Part shown: piece by piece, positions 1 to 12,400 of the stretch
Layout of the letters: the number at the start of each line of letters is the position of its first letter
Position numbering within the stretch: the stretch's first letter is position 1
Origin: Populus alba
Taxonomy: Eukaryota; Streptophyta; Magnoliopsida; Malpighiales; Salicaceae
DNA length: 64,000 nucleotides
Assembly (NCBI RefSeq): GCF_005239225.2
Contig: NC_133287.1
Coordinates: 7,545,493 to 7,609,492 of the forward strand
Direction: 5' to 3'
Translations under genes and position numbers: made by a program
The notes under the pieces: generated by a model
Seen by the model: the letters and a program-made list of their open reading frames with translations, nothing else
What the model was told of the DNA's origin: nothing
The model's database searches: none

Positions 1-420
1 CATGCATAATCTTCAACCAATGAAAAAACCATTATTACATGCAAGTCGATCCCTTTCCCATTTATAAATTCTTGAAAAGAGATCATATATATATATAAAA
101 CTAGAAAAGCAAATTTTATTAAGGATTTTCATTTTTCATGCACTATATTGATATCACGAGATTGATTTATAAGATAAAAATCTAAAGTCATAAATCTATC
201 TCATTCCATCAAATCCAATCTTCCATATAAAACGAGAACAAACAATTTAAGTTAAAAAAAAAAAATCCCTTAGGGACTAAATCTAGAAACAACTTGAGAT
301 CTGAGACCTATTTGATAATTTGCTTGGAACAGCAAATATTTAATATCTCCATCAAATCCAAACCCCAGTCCACCAACCAGCTTCCTTTCCATCAAGCAAA
401 AGATAACTTCCTCTGTAACT

Positions 421-438
421 CTCTCTCTCTCTCTCTCT
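421..438. repeat. (CT)n microsatellite in the 5' leader of the 469-2499 gene
   Basis: A pure CT dinucleotide run lies about 30 bases upstream of the ATG at 469. Pyrimidine-rich leaders of this kind are common in plant genes and length-polymorphic. It supports this stretch being 5' UTR but does not fix the transcription start. Confidence 0.8.
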
Positions 439-468
439 AGAACGTTTTTCGAACTGCGTAAACCGTAA

Positions 469-2499
469 ATGGCGGATCAAGAGCCGGAAGTGATCAATGG
501 AGTGGAAGCAAGCAAGAAGAGAGGGGACAAATGCGATCAAGAAATTGATCTGTACACTGTTATCTACCGTGTGATTGTTATGATCTTGTACCCTGATCCA
601 GGAAGCAGTTCATCATCAACTTCTCTGCTGCAGCGGATCAAGATTGGGTTATCGGAGAACTTGCCTTTGCTTGGAGAAGGTTTTAGAAACAGTGGAAAGA
701 AGCTTCTTCAATGGACTCAGCGAGGCAGTCCTTTAAGAGCTCTCCTTGTTATCTCTGTAAGTGTGTAGTTTCACCTTTTTTTTTTCTTTGCATTGATTGG
801 TTGTACTCTCTACTCTGTGCTTTGACTTGCTTGTTCGTTACTGAATTTTGAGTGAGAATTGCGAGAAATAAACTTTTTTTAGTAGAACTTACTATTTTGA
901 GTTTTTTTTTAATAATATTATATATGTAGTTATGTGGGCCTCACCATTCCAATATTAAGCGTTTAAGTTGAAAAAAGTTAAAAATTTCAACCATTTTAGA
1001 GATTTTATTTTTAATTTTCTGAGTAGATTTTGATTTTTTACAATAAATAATTTTGATTTTTTTTTTTCACGGGGGAATTGATGTGGTAGCACTCTTGTTG
1101 AAGATTTATTGATTCTATATTACGTGTTCTCGTTTTTGTGGAATTTTAAAGATATTGGATATTACAAAATCAGTTAAAATCTTATGACTAATTTGTAGAA
1201 AATAAAAATTACTGCAACATTTTTTTTCCTATTTAATAATTTAGCTGATATTGATTGTATTGGACATAGACCTAGTCAGCTTAGTGCAATAAGTGTTGGT
1301 AATGAGAATAATATTTTTAAGTTACCTGGATTGGTTGCATAAGTAGAAGAAGCTCTCAGCGAAGAACAACCCCTAAATCCCGGAAGTATTGAATCTGGAT
1401 CCGATCTCTTTTGGTGCACTCGAGTCATAAGGTGTAAGGATCACAGTTCTGAATTCTATTTGATCTTGGTACTTTTCAATCTGGTAACTAGAATTGTGCA
1501 CCACATTGTTTCTGAGTGTTGACAGGATTCGACTAACCACATGGCGTTATATGATTTAGTGAAGTATGTTTTCTGTACAAGTCAAGCTCTGCCTGCTCGC
1601 CTTATCACTGTTGATTGGAATTTGAAGGAAATTAATATAGTTATCTTTTTAATTAGCAGAAAAGCTAATTGAGGCACTGGCATTATGAGTGATGATTTCT
1701 TAGTACAAGGCTGTGATTTTTCATTCCTTTTTCCCACTTTGCGTATTTCGTTTGTTTTTTTCAAGATTATAGCAGTTGCATCGTATTAAGTTTGCAGTGC
1801 AGCTTATTTTCTTGAGTACTTAAATTTTGTATTGCTGCTTTTCATATTTTGTCTTCAGGACTTCTCATGATTCTGTCTATTTTTCAAACTGTTACAGGTT
1901 GGGACTATTGCTCTTCTTTCCTTGACAGGAGTGCTTGTATTTATGCTCTTCTTTCTGGCAGCTACTTTCAATGCTATTGTCATCTCTCTTCTCATGGCCT
2001 TGGCAGCTGCAGGAGGCTTCTTGGCTCTGTTCTTTGCCTTTCTGACAGCTATATACATAGGGGCATTATCAGTAGCTGTATTTGTCATTTCCACTGCCAC
2101 GATTTCAGCAACTGTAGCTGTTCTGATCGTTACAGGTACACAGAATCCAGCTTTCTATCTTTTCTATGAATTTATACCTAGAAAAATGTTCAGCTTTTCT
2201 TCCTTCAATTGGTTAGCGAGTTAAATGCAATGCATCTCAAGTAAAATTTTTTCGAGAGTTCATAGTTGATGTAACCCAGTTTGTTATGTGCGATAAATAT
2301 CTGCAACTCCTTGATTGGAACTTAAAATTTGTTTGAATCAGGCTGGATTGGATTCTTCTGGACTGTCTGGCTGGTGACAAAGAAAAGCATTGGAGTTGCC
2401 AAGCACTCATTAACAGTGACTGGATCAACAATTTCAGCTTATTCTTCATCCAGGCATGCTAAGCACCGCTATATTGAACCAAACGAGTTGAAAACTTGA
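469..2499 (+). CDS. Small hydrophobic-core membrane protein, three exons, 227 aa (possibly LDIP-like)
   Basis: Exons are 469-756, 1898-2135 and 2342-2499; both introns have GT..AG borders (GTAAGT donor at 757, GTACAC donor at 2136, CAG acceptors at 1895-1897 and 2339-2341) and the phases join without a stop to TGA at 2497-2499. The ATG at 469 is the first in frame after a TC-rich leader. Residues 1-90 are polar (MADQEPEV start, serine run near 45-50, then a basic segment before SPLRALLVIS). Residues about 91-190 are almost entirely hydrophobic, with Gly/Ala-rich stretches such as LLMALAAAGGFLALFF, which fits two or three membrane segments or a membrane hairpin. The C-terminus is polar and basic (SSRHAKHRYIEPNELKT). 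The layout (polar N-terminus, long hydrophobic middle, short polar tail) recalls oleosin-like or LDAP-interacting (LDIP) plant proteins, but I see no oleosin proline knot and the LDIP match is from memory only. The gene model is strong; the function is uncertain. Confidence 0.82.
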
Positions 2500-3991
2500 A
2501 GTGTCGTGGTGATCAGATGTTCACTCATGTAAACATCCTCTTATGACCTGGATATCAGTACTTGTTTTTGCTTTCAATAATCTCCCAGGAACTGCTGCGA
2601 TTGAAGCGTCTATGATCATCGTTTGCTGCTTGTGTATAGCCTGGAAGCACATGATAAGATTTTGCAGTGTAGTTTGCTATTTTTTTTTTGTTTTTTTGTT
2701 GTTAATGGTGGGATTCTGGATCGGTTTATGTACATCTTGACTAATCTTCCGAGACCCTGAAATGATGTATGCTATTTTCTATATGGGTTGTTTACTCGTT
2801 TATCACTCTTTTCCCTGCCTCTCCTACTACCTCATGTAATGTTGCTGTTCATACAGGGAGATGGTATGCGTTCGGAGCACTGGAAACCTGGTAGCTATAG
2901 GAGAAATCTCACCTCGACTGAATATACAAGTCGGATCCCGAGATTGCCTGTTTCGATAATTCTCTAGTGTTGGACAATGTTGCCCTGGGATCCTGCATAT
3001 GATGTGCTGTGACACACATGGGATGGGGGAACTGTATTTCTTGCAGTCTTCAAGGATTTAACCTGGAAATGTTAGCCTATAATGCTGGAGATGTGTGGGC
3101 GCATTGCAGTTAAAATTTTAGGATTGGGCCTTAATTGCACACGAGGAGAGAGAGAGGGGGAGAGACTAGGAAAAGGAAGGTCGCTTGAAAAAAATCCTTA
3201 AGCTCTTATTAATCTCGGGTCTTTCAGTGCATGTGCCTGAAACCTCATGAAAGTTTATCCACAGAAATTATGTATACAAGGACTGAGAAGAAGTTTGGAG
3301 TGGTTTCAATTTTAGGCAGACAGGTTGGTGTCTTAAAATTGAAAAGGTTCAGAACATCAAACCCTAAATTTGGATATCACAAGGACCACAACAATGGATT
3401 GGTTACTAAATAAGTAATCCGTGGACTTGTCTTCTTGAGACAGCATTATTTCCCGCTGCTTGGTTCAGATAGAAGTCAGACATCAATGCTAGTAAACAGA
3501 AACGGGTTTTCTCCAAAATCAAAATGATTGCTAGTTCCATCATCAAATTTCAGCTTTACAAGTAATCAAGCAGAAACAAAAGTGGCAGGATGCTTCCTGT
3601 TTAGCTAATATTGCCCTAACTTTCTCATTGATATTGATAGTTTTGCTTCATTCTATGCCACCGAGATTATAACCAGAACCAGAATAAAGCATAGGCTGAA
3701 GAAGACGTGATACGTGATCGACACCATGAAATGAATTAATTAGCAGTAAGTACTCCTACTTTCCTTTTCTCCCTTCTCTCTCATTGCTTCTCCTCCTGGT
3801 TTCTTGTTTGTTTCCACAAAACACACATTTTCTTCAAGCAAAAAAGACTTAAAATGGCACAGAACTAGGAATAATAATTATGTATCCATGCCTTCCCTCT
3901 CATTCATGAAGACCATGGAATTTTACTCAAGGAACTCAATATAAGGAATAGAAAAAGACAACCATGGTATATAGCAATTGTTTATGCATGA
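2500..3991. other. Convergent spacer holding the two 3' UTRs
   Basis: The stretch lies between the stop of the + strand membrane-protein gene and the stop of the - strand KANADI gene. It is less AT-rich than the rest of the window up to about 3060, which fits a transcribed 3' UTR or an alternative last exon, and has a short GA-rich run near 3145-3180. I see no open reading frame with family resemblance; the small frames here are short and lack codon structure. Confidence 0.5.
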
Positions 3992-6900
3992 TCAGCAATG
4001 TTCTTTCCCCGGCCAATCTGGTCTACCTAATGTGAACTCCAAGCTGGGGTTCTTGCAATCCAAACTAGACCCCAAGTAGCTTTTCTGCCGAGTCGAATCG
4101 CTTTCCTGCAGTATTAATTAAGAGAGGTACATGCCACCTCTTGTAAGTAATCAATCAAGCAAATCCATGTAATTAAACTCTTATCCCATATGTTAGGTTT
4201 CTGGAAAGTTTGAAAAATCTTTAAGGAATTCTAGACTTTGGGATGATACCTTCATTAGTTGTCCAGATCTTTGTTGTGACTGGAACGTTCCTTGTCTGTG
4301 CCCGTCCATGTCATTGGAGTTTGTTTGCGGCCATGCTTCCCTACCACTGAAACGTAACATAATTGAATTAGCTTGAAATTATTTTGACACGGTGCACAGC
4401 AATATCTTTGTTCTAGCTAGAGCGGAAAGAATTTTCATCAAGCCAGATGAAGCAAAGTCTTTCTCTCGATCGTAAGGTTGTCTTCAAGCTGCTATGTAGC
4501 ATATAATAAGGAGAAGTTCTTGTCTTTCAATATATGAAAAATGCATCCACTAACATAATTGTTATCATAATTCATCATAGCATTTATGAAACAATGCATA
4601 ATATCATTATCTATAGCTGAATTTATACCATTGATTTAGCTGAAGCTTAAGTATTTTGAATGGTAACATTATCTCTAATTTCAAAGCTTTTTTTTTTTTT
4701 TTTTGTGTGGAAGAAGTCAATATATTGAAAGGGCTAATTTCAAAGCTAATTAAGAACAACTCAACTTTCATTTTCACTGACATAGAAAAGTTTGATATCT
4801 GTCATTTTCTCTTAACAAGAGTCCAATATAAGTCACATTCAGCACATGCAGAAGGGCTATAGAGGAAAAGATGACGGGAGAAATGCATGTATGGAGACAG
4901 AAGCTAAACCCTTGTACCTATGCAATGCATGGTTTTTCAATCCATGCTATCGAGTGTTTAAGAAAAACCTGAAAAGGATGTTACAGGAAGGGACGAAGAT
5001 GCCTTTGATGAACTGTTCTTCAAAGCCATGACATTTGAGGAAATGTCAGCACAAAAAGTGTAAGTTGCTTCCAATATAGGTGGCCCTAGAAGCCCTAAAA
5101 CATTCTTTTTCAGACAGGGTAGTATCTAAGATCAGAGGTTTTAAATACTTAATTTTGAGAATTACTAGTACCCATACGTTTTCACTTATTGTAATAAAAC
5201 TCTATTAGGGTTATTGATTTTTGTTTTTTATTCTTGTAACCCTGTTTCTGCCTATATATCCTTACATTAGAATCTCTTACAGGAAATAAAAAATAATCCT
5301 TGATATTTTTAACAAAAACATCATCGATTGCATGTAGAAGTCATATATGCATTCACTGCACCCAAAACCTAAAACTCCATTGATGGATATGTGATTGTGA
5401 TATGGATCATTTGCAGTTTAACTACTTGTGTATATTTTCTAAGTTATAAATGGTAATATCGAGTTCCCTTCTCCTAATTTGTAAGCAGGGACATCTTATT
5501 TATCAAATTAATAATAAATACATAGAATAAGATAAATATATAGCATTAAGTTAATATAAAAATTCATTAAAAAATTGTTCCAAGATATATATATATATAT
5601 TTATTTTATATTTTTGACCCTATTTTTTCAATTAAATACATTTCTATTCTTATTATATTTGCATAAGACCATAATTAACATATTATTTGATATTCTACAA
5701 CGATTATTTTTTAAAATTCTTTTTACTCGGAAATACATTAAAAGCAACACATCAAAACAATCTATAAACATAAAACAATAATTAAAAAAATAAAATTAAA
5801 TATATTTTCCAAACAACATTTACAACATTTGAACCGTATTTTTAAACACTACCTAATTTTTATTACAAGTTAGTTTAGGCATGAAATATTATAAAAACAT
5901 GCTGTGCATGCTATATATATCAATTAAAGGACTATATATACTTGATGCAAAAAAACCAGTGGAGAGTAGAAATATCAATTAAATTTTAACCTGGAATTCT
6001 ACGTGCTATTTAGTGGGAGCAGGTGCTAATTAATTATTAATTAACTACTAATTAAACAATGCACAACACTAGGATATGGAGCAGCTAGGATTGTTTAATT
6101 GAACTTTAAGAAGAGGAAAGCACATAAGAAGTCAAGATGGGAGCCGATCTTTTTGGTGATATATGCAATGTGTCTCTTGGAGGGAACAGAACCAGCTGGG
6201 TTTAACAGTAATATATATGACAATATTATATAGTAATTTTAAAAAGAAAAAGAAAAAGCGCAGCTGAGGGAATTGCTTCCTAATCAGTGTTTGATTGCAT
6301 TTTAACTACTTTTCTTTTCTTTTTTATATATATAATACGAATGAATTAAAGCTACTACTGCAAATCTCATGTCATCAGGAAGATCTTCCGAGACATAGAA
6401 GATCAAGAAAGAAAAAGAAGAGCTAGCATGCATATATATATATATATATATATATAGAAAGCAAAAGCTGCCTGCCTACAGCGTACAAGAGAAGAAGAGC
6501 TCTTTTTATTCCTCAAGAAATGGTGTGGACGTGAGTGGGTTTTGGCTTTCTAAGCTGATCAAGTACCATGCAAAAAGAAAACAAAAGAAGAAGAAGGAGA
6601 AGAAAGCATTCTAAGTTCATCACTCTCCTTTCAAAAAAGTGTAGGGCACTGAAAAGAGAGACAGAGGTACCTCGAAGAGTTACTCCATAGAGTTGTAGTA
6701 GTAGTAGAAGAAGGGTAGTCCATGTCTTGCTGTACAGGTGACCCCTCTGATTGTACTCCTCTTTGCAGCCCACCACGCTCATTTGCAGTACTATAGCTTC
6801 CAATTGGAGACATGTCTTCTTCTCCAGATCCATCTGCTTTACCCTTCAACAAATTAATATTTACCCACCAAAACCTTCAAATAAAATGCAAAAGCATGCA

Positions 6901-8901
6901 CACACAGTCTCTTATATTGTACACAAAAGCACACCACAAAATTCTTGAATGTACAGATGCGCGAGTGTGTGTGTGTGTGCGTGCATATAAGATAGATGCA
7001 TGCAATGCACTAAGTGTGCATATTGAAGAGAAGACACAAAAATAAGACCATCTCCTCAAAAAAAGAAAAGAAAAGGCTGAAATATTGAAGACTAAACAAC
7101 GCGAATTACCTGAGGAGGATGCAGGCTTGTCAGTGGTCTTGACAGTTCTATACATCTGCAAAGTCCAATAGGAATCCGTAGGTAGTAAAACAAAGACTAT
7201 TCAAAGGAAGAAATATGAGCTAGCAAAATAAAATTAAACAAAATGAATAATTAAATTTAGAATTGAAAACCCTTTTCAATTTTTTATTTTCTTAAATCAA
7301 TCTCTGGCTAGCTTCTTTTTCTCTTCTCTCTCTGTGGGCTTCTGTGCTTGTCTTGGATTGATTCATTAATCACGAGGTTGATGTTTGATAAGCTTGTATA
7401 GTAATGAGTAAGTGTATTATTGAGAAATGATGACTACTTTTGTCTGTCATCATCCTCTCTCTCTCTCTCCCCCCCCTCTTTGAAAGCAGAAACTTGTCTG
7501 TCTGAGACCTTTCAGATGTTTCAGGCTCATTTCCTTTCTCTAGTATTCTTTAACCCGCCTATTCACACTGACTTCTTTGGCTACTGTGCCTGGGGGAAAC
7601 ACCTTCCTCTCCTCTATCCTCCTCACATTCTAGATAGAGGGAGAAGGAGAGAGATTACCTGTAAATGGCTCTTGACATGAGCTAATGTGAGATCTTTGAC
7701 ATCCATGAGTTCAAGAACTGACTTTGGAGTAGCTCCTATAAACAACAAGCCAATCCAAGAAAAAAGAAAAAAAGAGAGTACTAAAGTCAAAACAAAACAT
7801 TGAGAAATCTCTAAAATTCAAAGTGTTTTTCCAAAACTCAAAGACCGATTATTCACACACAAATTATTGTAGTAGCAAAAAGAGGAAAAAAAGAAGAAAA
7901 GAAAAGATCAGCAGAAGAAAATTTTGAAGTTCTTTACTTTCATGGCCTCCAAGAAGCTCAACAGCATGAACAAATCTAGCATGAAGAGTGCTAGTCCATC
8001 TCATTCTCGGTGCTCTCATGCTCCTCTTTGTTGGAAGCTTTGGAAAGAATCTTGATCTAATCAACCCATGAGGCGAACCTTCAGTAGATCCAACTCCATA
8101 TTGATTGTGGTGGTGGTGGTGGTGCAATTGGTGGGATTTGAAAGCATCCATTGACAGCCCATTGAATCTTGTTGTTGGTGCTAATCTATTGTAAGGACCT
8201 GGCAAAGCTTGATTAGGTCCTGATGAGTTTAACATGGACATGGGATTTAAACCTCCTCCTCCAATACTATAAGGTGAGGAAGTGGAAGAAGAAGAGTGAG
8301 GATTAACAGAAGGAGAGAAAAACGAGGAAGAAGGGTAGGGCATTTGGTAGAAGCACATCTTGGGATCTTTATTCTCTCTTGATGAATATTGCTCTAAAGG
8401 CGTAAAAGGAAATGAGCGGTTGTGATAAACTGGAATCCCTTTAATTGGTCTCAAACCATCTGATACTTCAAGCAGAGAAACCCCATGATTTATATGATTC
8501 AAGTGATGAGTGGTACTATTAGAATGGTGAAGATGCTGTTGCTGATGATGATTATGACTTTGTTGATGATAAGGGTTGAGCTGAGGTAGCTCTACAGCTC
8601 TTGAACTTGTTAGATTTCTTCTACTTCTTCTACTTTCTTCATCAAGGCCAGTTGTTGGATGCGCTAGAGAGAGCTCTATATAAGCCTGAGAATCACTTCT
8701 CATGGAGCTAACTGTGTTGGGCTTATGAGTGGCTTCTTGTCTGCCCAAGAGATTGAAGCTTGCATCCACTTTATTGCTAATGTTATTGTTCTTCTTGTTA
8801 CATAGTGAAGAAGGAGAGGAAATATTTGGAGGACTAATGTGTAAAGAAAGATCAGGAACTGGGTTTGAAGAGGGTTCAATGAAAACCCCTTCTAAGGGCA
8901 T
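3992..8901 (-). CDS. KAN1: KANADI1-type GARP/MYB-like transcription factor, six exons, 486 aa
   Basis: Exons on the - strand: 8901-7938, 7735-7659, 7155-7110, 6833-6671, 4346-4250 and 4105-3992; every intron is GT..AG and all phases join to 487 codons including TGA. KANADI proteins are nuclear GARP-family regulators, mostly repressors, that specify abaxial (lower-side) organ identity and oppose HD-ZIP III genes. The N-terminus carries DLSLHIS (residues 17-23). The middle has LRPIKGIPVYHNRSFPF and His/Gln/Ser-rich low complexity. The GARP DNA-binding domain spans about residues 297-352: RMRWTSTLHARFVHAVELL, then GGHERATPKSVLELM, then LTLAHVKSHLQMYRTVK, split by introns 1 and 2. After it come KPASSSDGSGEE and NSSSGREAW, and the end has SLEFTLGRPDW, conserved in the family and EAR-like. 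KAN1 is preferred over KAN2 because of the MPLEGVF start, the PTKRSMRAPRMRW lead-in and the C-terminal block. It is longer than Arabidopsis KAN1 (about 400 aa) mainly in exon 1. No break is seen. Confidence 0.95.
4347..6670 (-). other. Intron 4 of the KANADI gene (2.3 kb)
   Basis: This is by far the longest intron of the gene; the others are 144-503 bases. The donor is GT at 6670-6669 and the acceptor CAG at 4349-4347. It contains an (AT)n run near 6428-6456, a T-run near 4687-4704 and AT-rich stretches near 5500-5900. No transposon with recognisable ends or coding sequence was found inside it. Confidence 0.85.
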
Positions 8902-9440
8902 TTTCTTTACAAGCTAGTGGCCTTTTTCTCTTGCTAATGTAAGCTAGCTAGCTAGCTTGCTTGGAAGCAAAGCAAAAAAGGGCAAGCATAGTGAAGAGTG
9001 TGTGTCTTTAATCCCTTTTCTCTCTTCCTTCTCCTTGACAATACGTGTAAGAGCTAGCTAGAGAGATGGAGATGGAGATGGAGATGGAGATGTGGCCAGC
9101 TTTGACACCAGATAGATAAAAAGCTTGGAAAGAACACACCATAGATTTCTACTTTAAAGACTTAAAGCAAGAAAGAGAGAGATGAAGCAAAGAGAAGTGT
9201 CTTTAAATCTTCATCAACAAACCAACATGCTCAAGAAAGAAAGAGAGAGAGAGTGTGCTTGTGAAAGGTAGATAGAGAACAAGAGATAAAGAGGGAGAGG
9301 GGTTTGTGTTGTTAGGCAAGGAAGAAGAAGGAGAATAAAAATAATAATTAAATAAATATATTGAAAAAAGAAAATTGAAATCTTGAAAGTGCATTGAAAG
9401 GAAATGGGTTTTGGTTTTGCACACCTCGAGAGTATATCTT
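8902..9440 (-). promoter_or_regulatory. Probable 5' UTR and proximal promoter of the KANADI gene
   Basis: Read on the - strand, the 540 bases upstream of the ATG at 8901 are CT-rich (GA-rich on the + strand), with several (CT)n runs and a six-base tandem repeat. A TATATTTATTTA-like string lies near 9345-9360 on the - strand and could be a TATA box about 450 bases upstream of the ATG. The transcription start cannot be fixed from sequence alone. Confidence 0.4.
9065..9092. repeat. (GATGGA)n microsatellite in the KANADI leader
   Basis: There are four and a half perfect tandem copies of GATGGA, surrounded by other GA-rich sequence. Read on the - strand it is a TCCATC repeat about 165 bases upstream of the start codon. 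It contains no ATG in the transcript direction. Confidence 0.85.
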
Positions 9441-12400
9441 GGAAAATGACACTACCGCAAGGTATTTCTTTATCTAGTCAAAACTCAATCACTCATAAAT
9501 AAATAAATTAATAACCTTAAAAAAAAAAACTTTCCATCACTTTGATTTTCCTTCCCCGTAGAGAACGGGATGACAAATGTTAGAAAGAGAAAGACTCTTC
9601 CTTGTAGGATTCCTCCTCCCCCACACTCTTCGCCCCTCCCCCTCTCCTCTCTCTATGCAACATACTTAATAATTCCAAGAACTTTTACTTTTTTTTTTTT
9701 TCTTGCAAGGATAAAAAAAATATTATTTTAGGATGCCATTAATTTCTATGCTTAAATGGGTTTGGTTGGTACTTATGCAATATTTTTATTTCCTCTAAAT
9801 ACATTAAATTAACATATAAAATGCGTTCTTAAAATTACTTCAAAATATAATTTAATCTACCTTGATTAACGTGTAAATAAATATTATACAGTACAAATGT
9901 AATTTAATTATTTTTCTTTTTCATATTATGAGGAGGTATTGAGATCATTAGTAGAACAGATTACACAAAACAACAACTATAATAATAATAATAATAATAC
10001 ATGTATTTTTGTATTATATAGGTAGACCCATTGACTTTTTATATACGTAGAGTAAGAGACCCACATAAAGAGTTGTTTGTTTTGCTTTGATATGTGGATA
10101 CATCGTAAACCCTAATTCTACAATATTACCTTCTAATTCCCTTTCATTCTCCCAAATATTCCCCTTCTAATAATAATCTTTCAACAACATGGTCTCTAGG
10201 CATGATCGTGAGTTGATTCTTGTTATGGAGTCGTCCACAAGAACCATACTTAATTACACAATATATAACAATTCTCATCCTCTAGCTAGCTCTAGCTCAT
10301 ATTGACTATATACATATCTGCTAGGGTTTCGCAAAACCCTAGGCGAAATCATAAGTATAATTTATTATTATGGGATTGCTAAGAACTCTATTGTAGAGAA
10401 TAGGGAAGTACTAGCCCTGATTTTTATTCTTTTTTAATCTTTTGATGCGAAGTGTTTGCTGGAGATTACAAATTGATTTTGTCTAGGGCAGCCACCCCCT
10501 TGGTAGAAATTATTTATTATATTTTTAGTGGTTATTTTTTAAACTATTTAAATATATATATATATATATAATTTTTTTTTTATTTTATAAAATTTATTTT
10601 TTATATTAAAACAACCTACAAACACTGAGTATTCTAATGTAGTTGATTTTACTGTTTGCCACTTTCTCCAATGTTAGCAAGGACAAAACACTAATTCATA
10701 GGTGGTGTTTGGATGGTGCATTAAATGCAAAATAGGGTAATAGTAAATGCTGTTTGGTTTTTTTTAACTTCTAGGCAATACATATTTTGTATTGTGATTA
10801 TATAGAAACTCTCTCCTATGTATTCATATACAGTAAACCATTGCTTTTTCGGTACAATTAATATTAGCACTGACTTCCATATTTATGGCTGCACTAATCC
10901 CACCTATATCCATGTACAGATATATATTTTTTCATGCAAATCATGTTTTTTAAAAATTTAAATTTATTTTTATTAAAAATTTATTTTTTTTATATTTTAA
11001 ATCATTTTGATACCCTGATATCAAAAATAAAAAAAATATCATTTTGATATATCTTAATTCGAAAATAATTTGAAAAACGCAACCACACTTCTAAACAAGC
11101 TATTAAATCAGTTTTTCATGATTAAATTTGGGTTAGGTTTTTTTTTTTTTTTTTTTAAATAGATGAATTTACGAGACATTTTATTTCCTGTAATTTTCTT
11201 TGAATTTAAACCCAAGATTGCACTAATGAAACCTTACTTTATTGATTAAGTCCACAAAAATATATATGAAAACAAGATTAACAAAACAACAATATAAGTT
11301 TCAACCTCCCACATTCTACATCAATGGTTTCATAAATATCTTATTTTTTTCATTAATTATGGTCTCGCTGATTTCAACATCAATTAACTACAACTATAAT
11401 GGTTAAGAGTGATGAACCCCAAGGTTACAATCAGTATTTAATTAGAGCCTATGCCCAAATCTATTTTTCAAACATATATAAAGATATGACAACTTAATTA
11501 TTTGGATGTTAGTGGCGTGCAAAATATTGACAGATCTACTTTTGGGATTGAACGGAGTTTTGAGATGTATTAGGGTTAATTAATTATAAGTTTCATCTCA
11601 TATCATGGTCTTTACAAAATTTATTGATTTACGAGAGTCCGGGTAAAATGACTAATTATACATGAGAAAGACGCATCACACCTAGTGTATCATATCTATG
11701 ATAAGTTGCATTGTTGATTTTTTTTTTCTAGGTTAAATTTCTATTCGTTGGTCTGTTTAAGATTTAAGGCAGATTCCTCTCAGTTAGGAGATCTTTACTT
11801 TATCAGGTTAAAACCTAACTATTTTAAAGTCTAAATTTCAATGCTGTAATTATTCTTACCCTGTATCTTTAATACCTGAAAATATACTTTACAGAGTAAT
11901 TTTATACCTCTAAGTATTAAAGTTTATAGTTAATTCCTAGCATTTATTCTTGTTAATTCATTTAATTTAATACTGGAAATATGCATTACATCATAAAATT
12001 CATATCCCATATATTAATTAAACAAACTAATTTTTATGGTGTTTTTGAAATTTTAGCCAAATCTTAATAGATAATCATAAATTGATATGATACCCATTTT
12101 TGTTTTTTTTTTCAAAGCATGATAAAAATGTTTTTTTTTTTTTTATAAAATATGCATGAAAATCTTTTGGTTGTATGCACATAAACAAAAACATATTTTT
12201 CTTTATAAAATAAGGATTGTTTTTTGAAATTTCAAAGAAAAGCATATATTTTTAATACTGAGTCAGTATCTTAAAGTGTAAGTCTACAACCTTGATTATG
12301 TGAAATTGTTGAAAGAACATGTGAGAGATCTATAAATAATTTTAAAATGGTCCCTGAATTTTTTTTAAATAATTTTTGGAAATCACTTAGGCTTGTTTGA

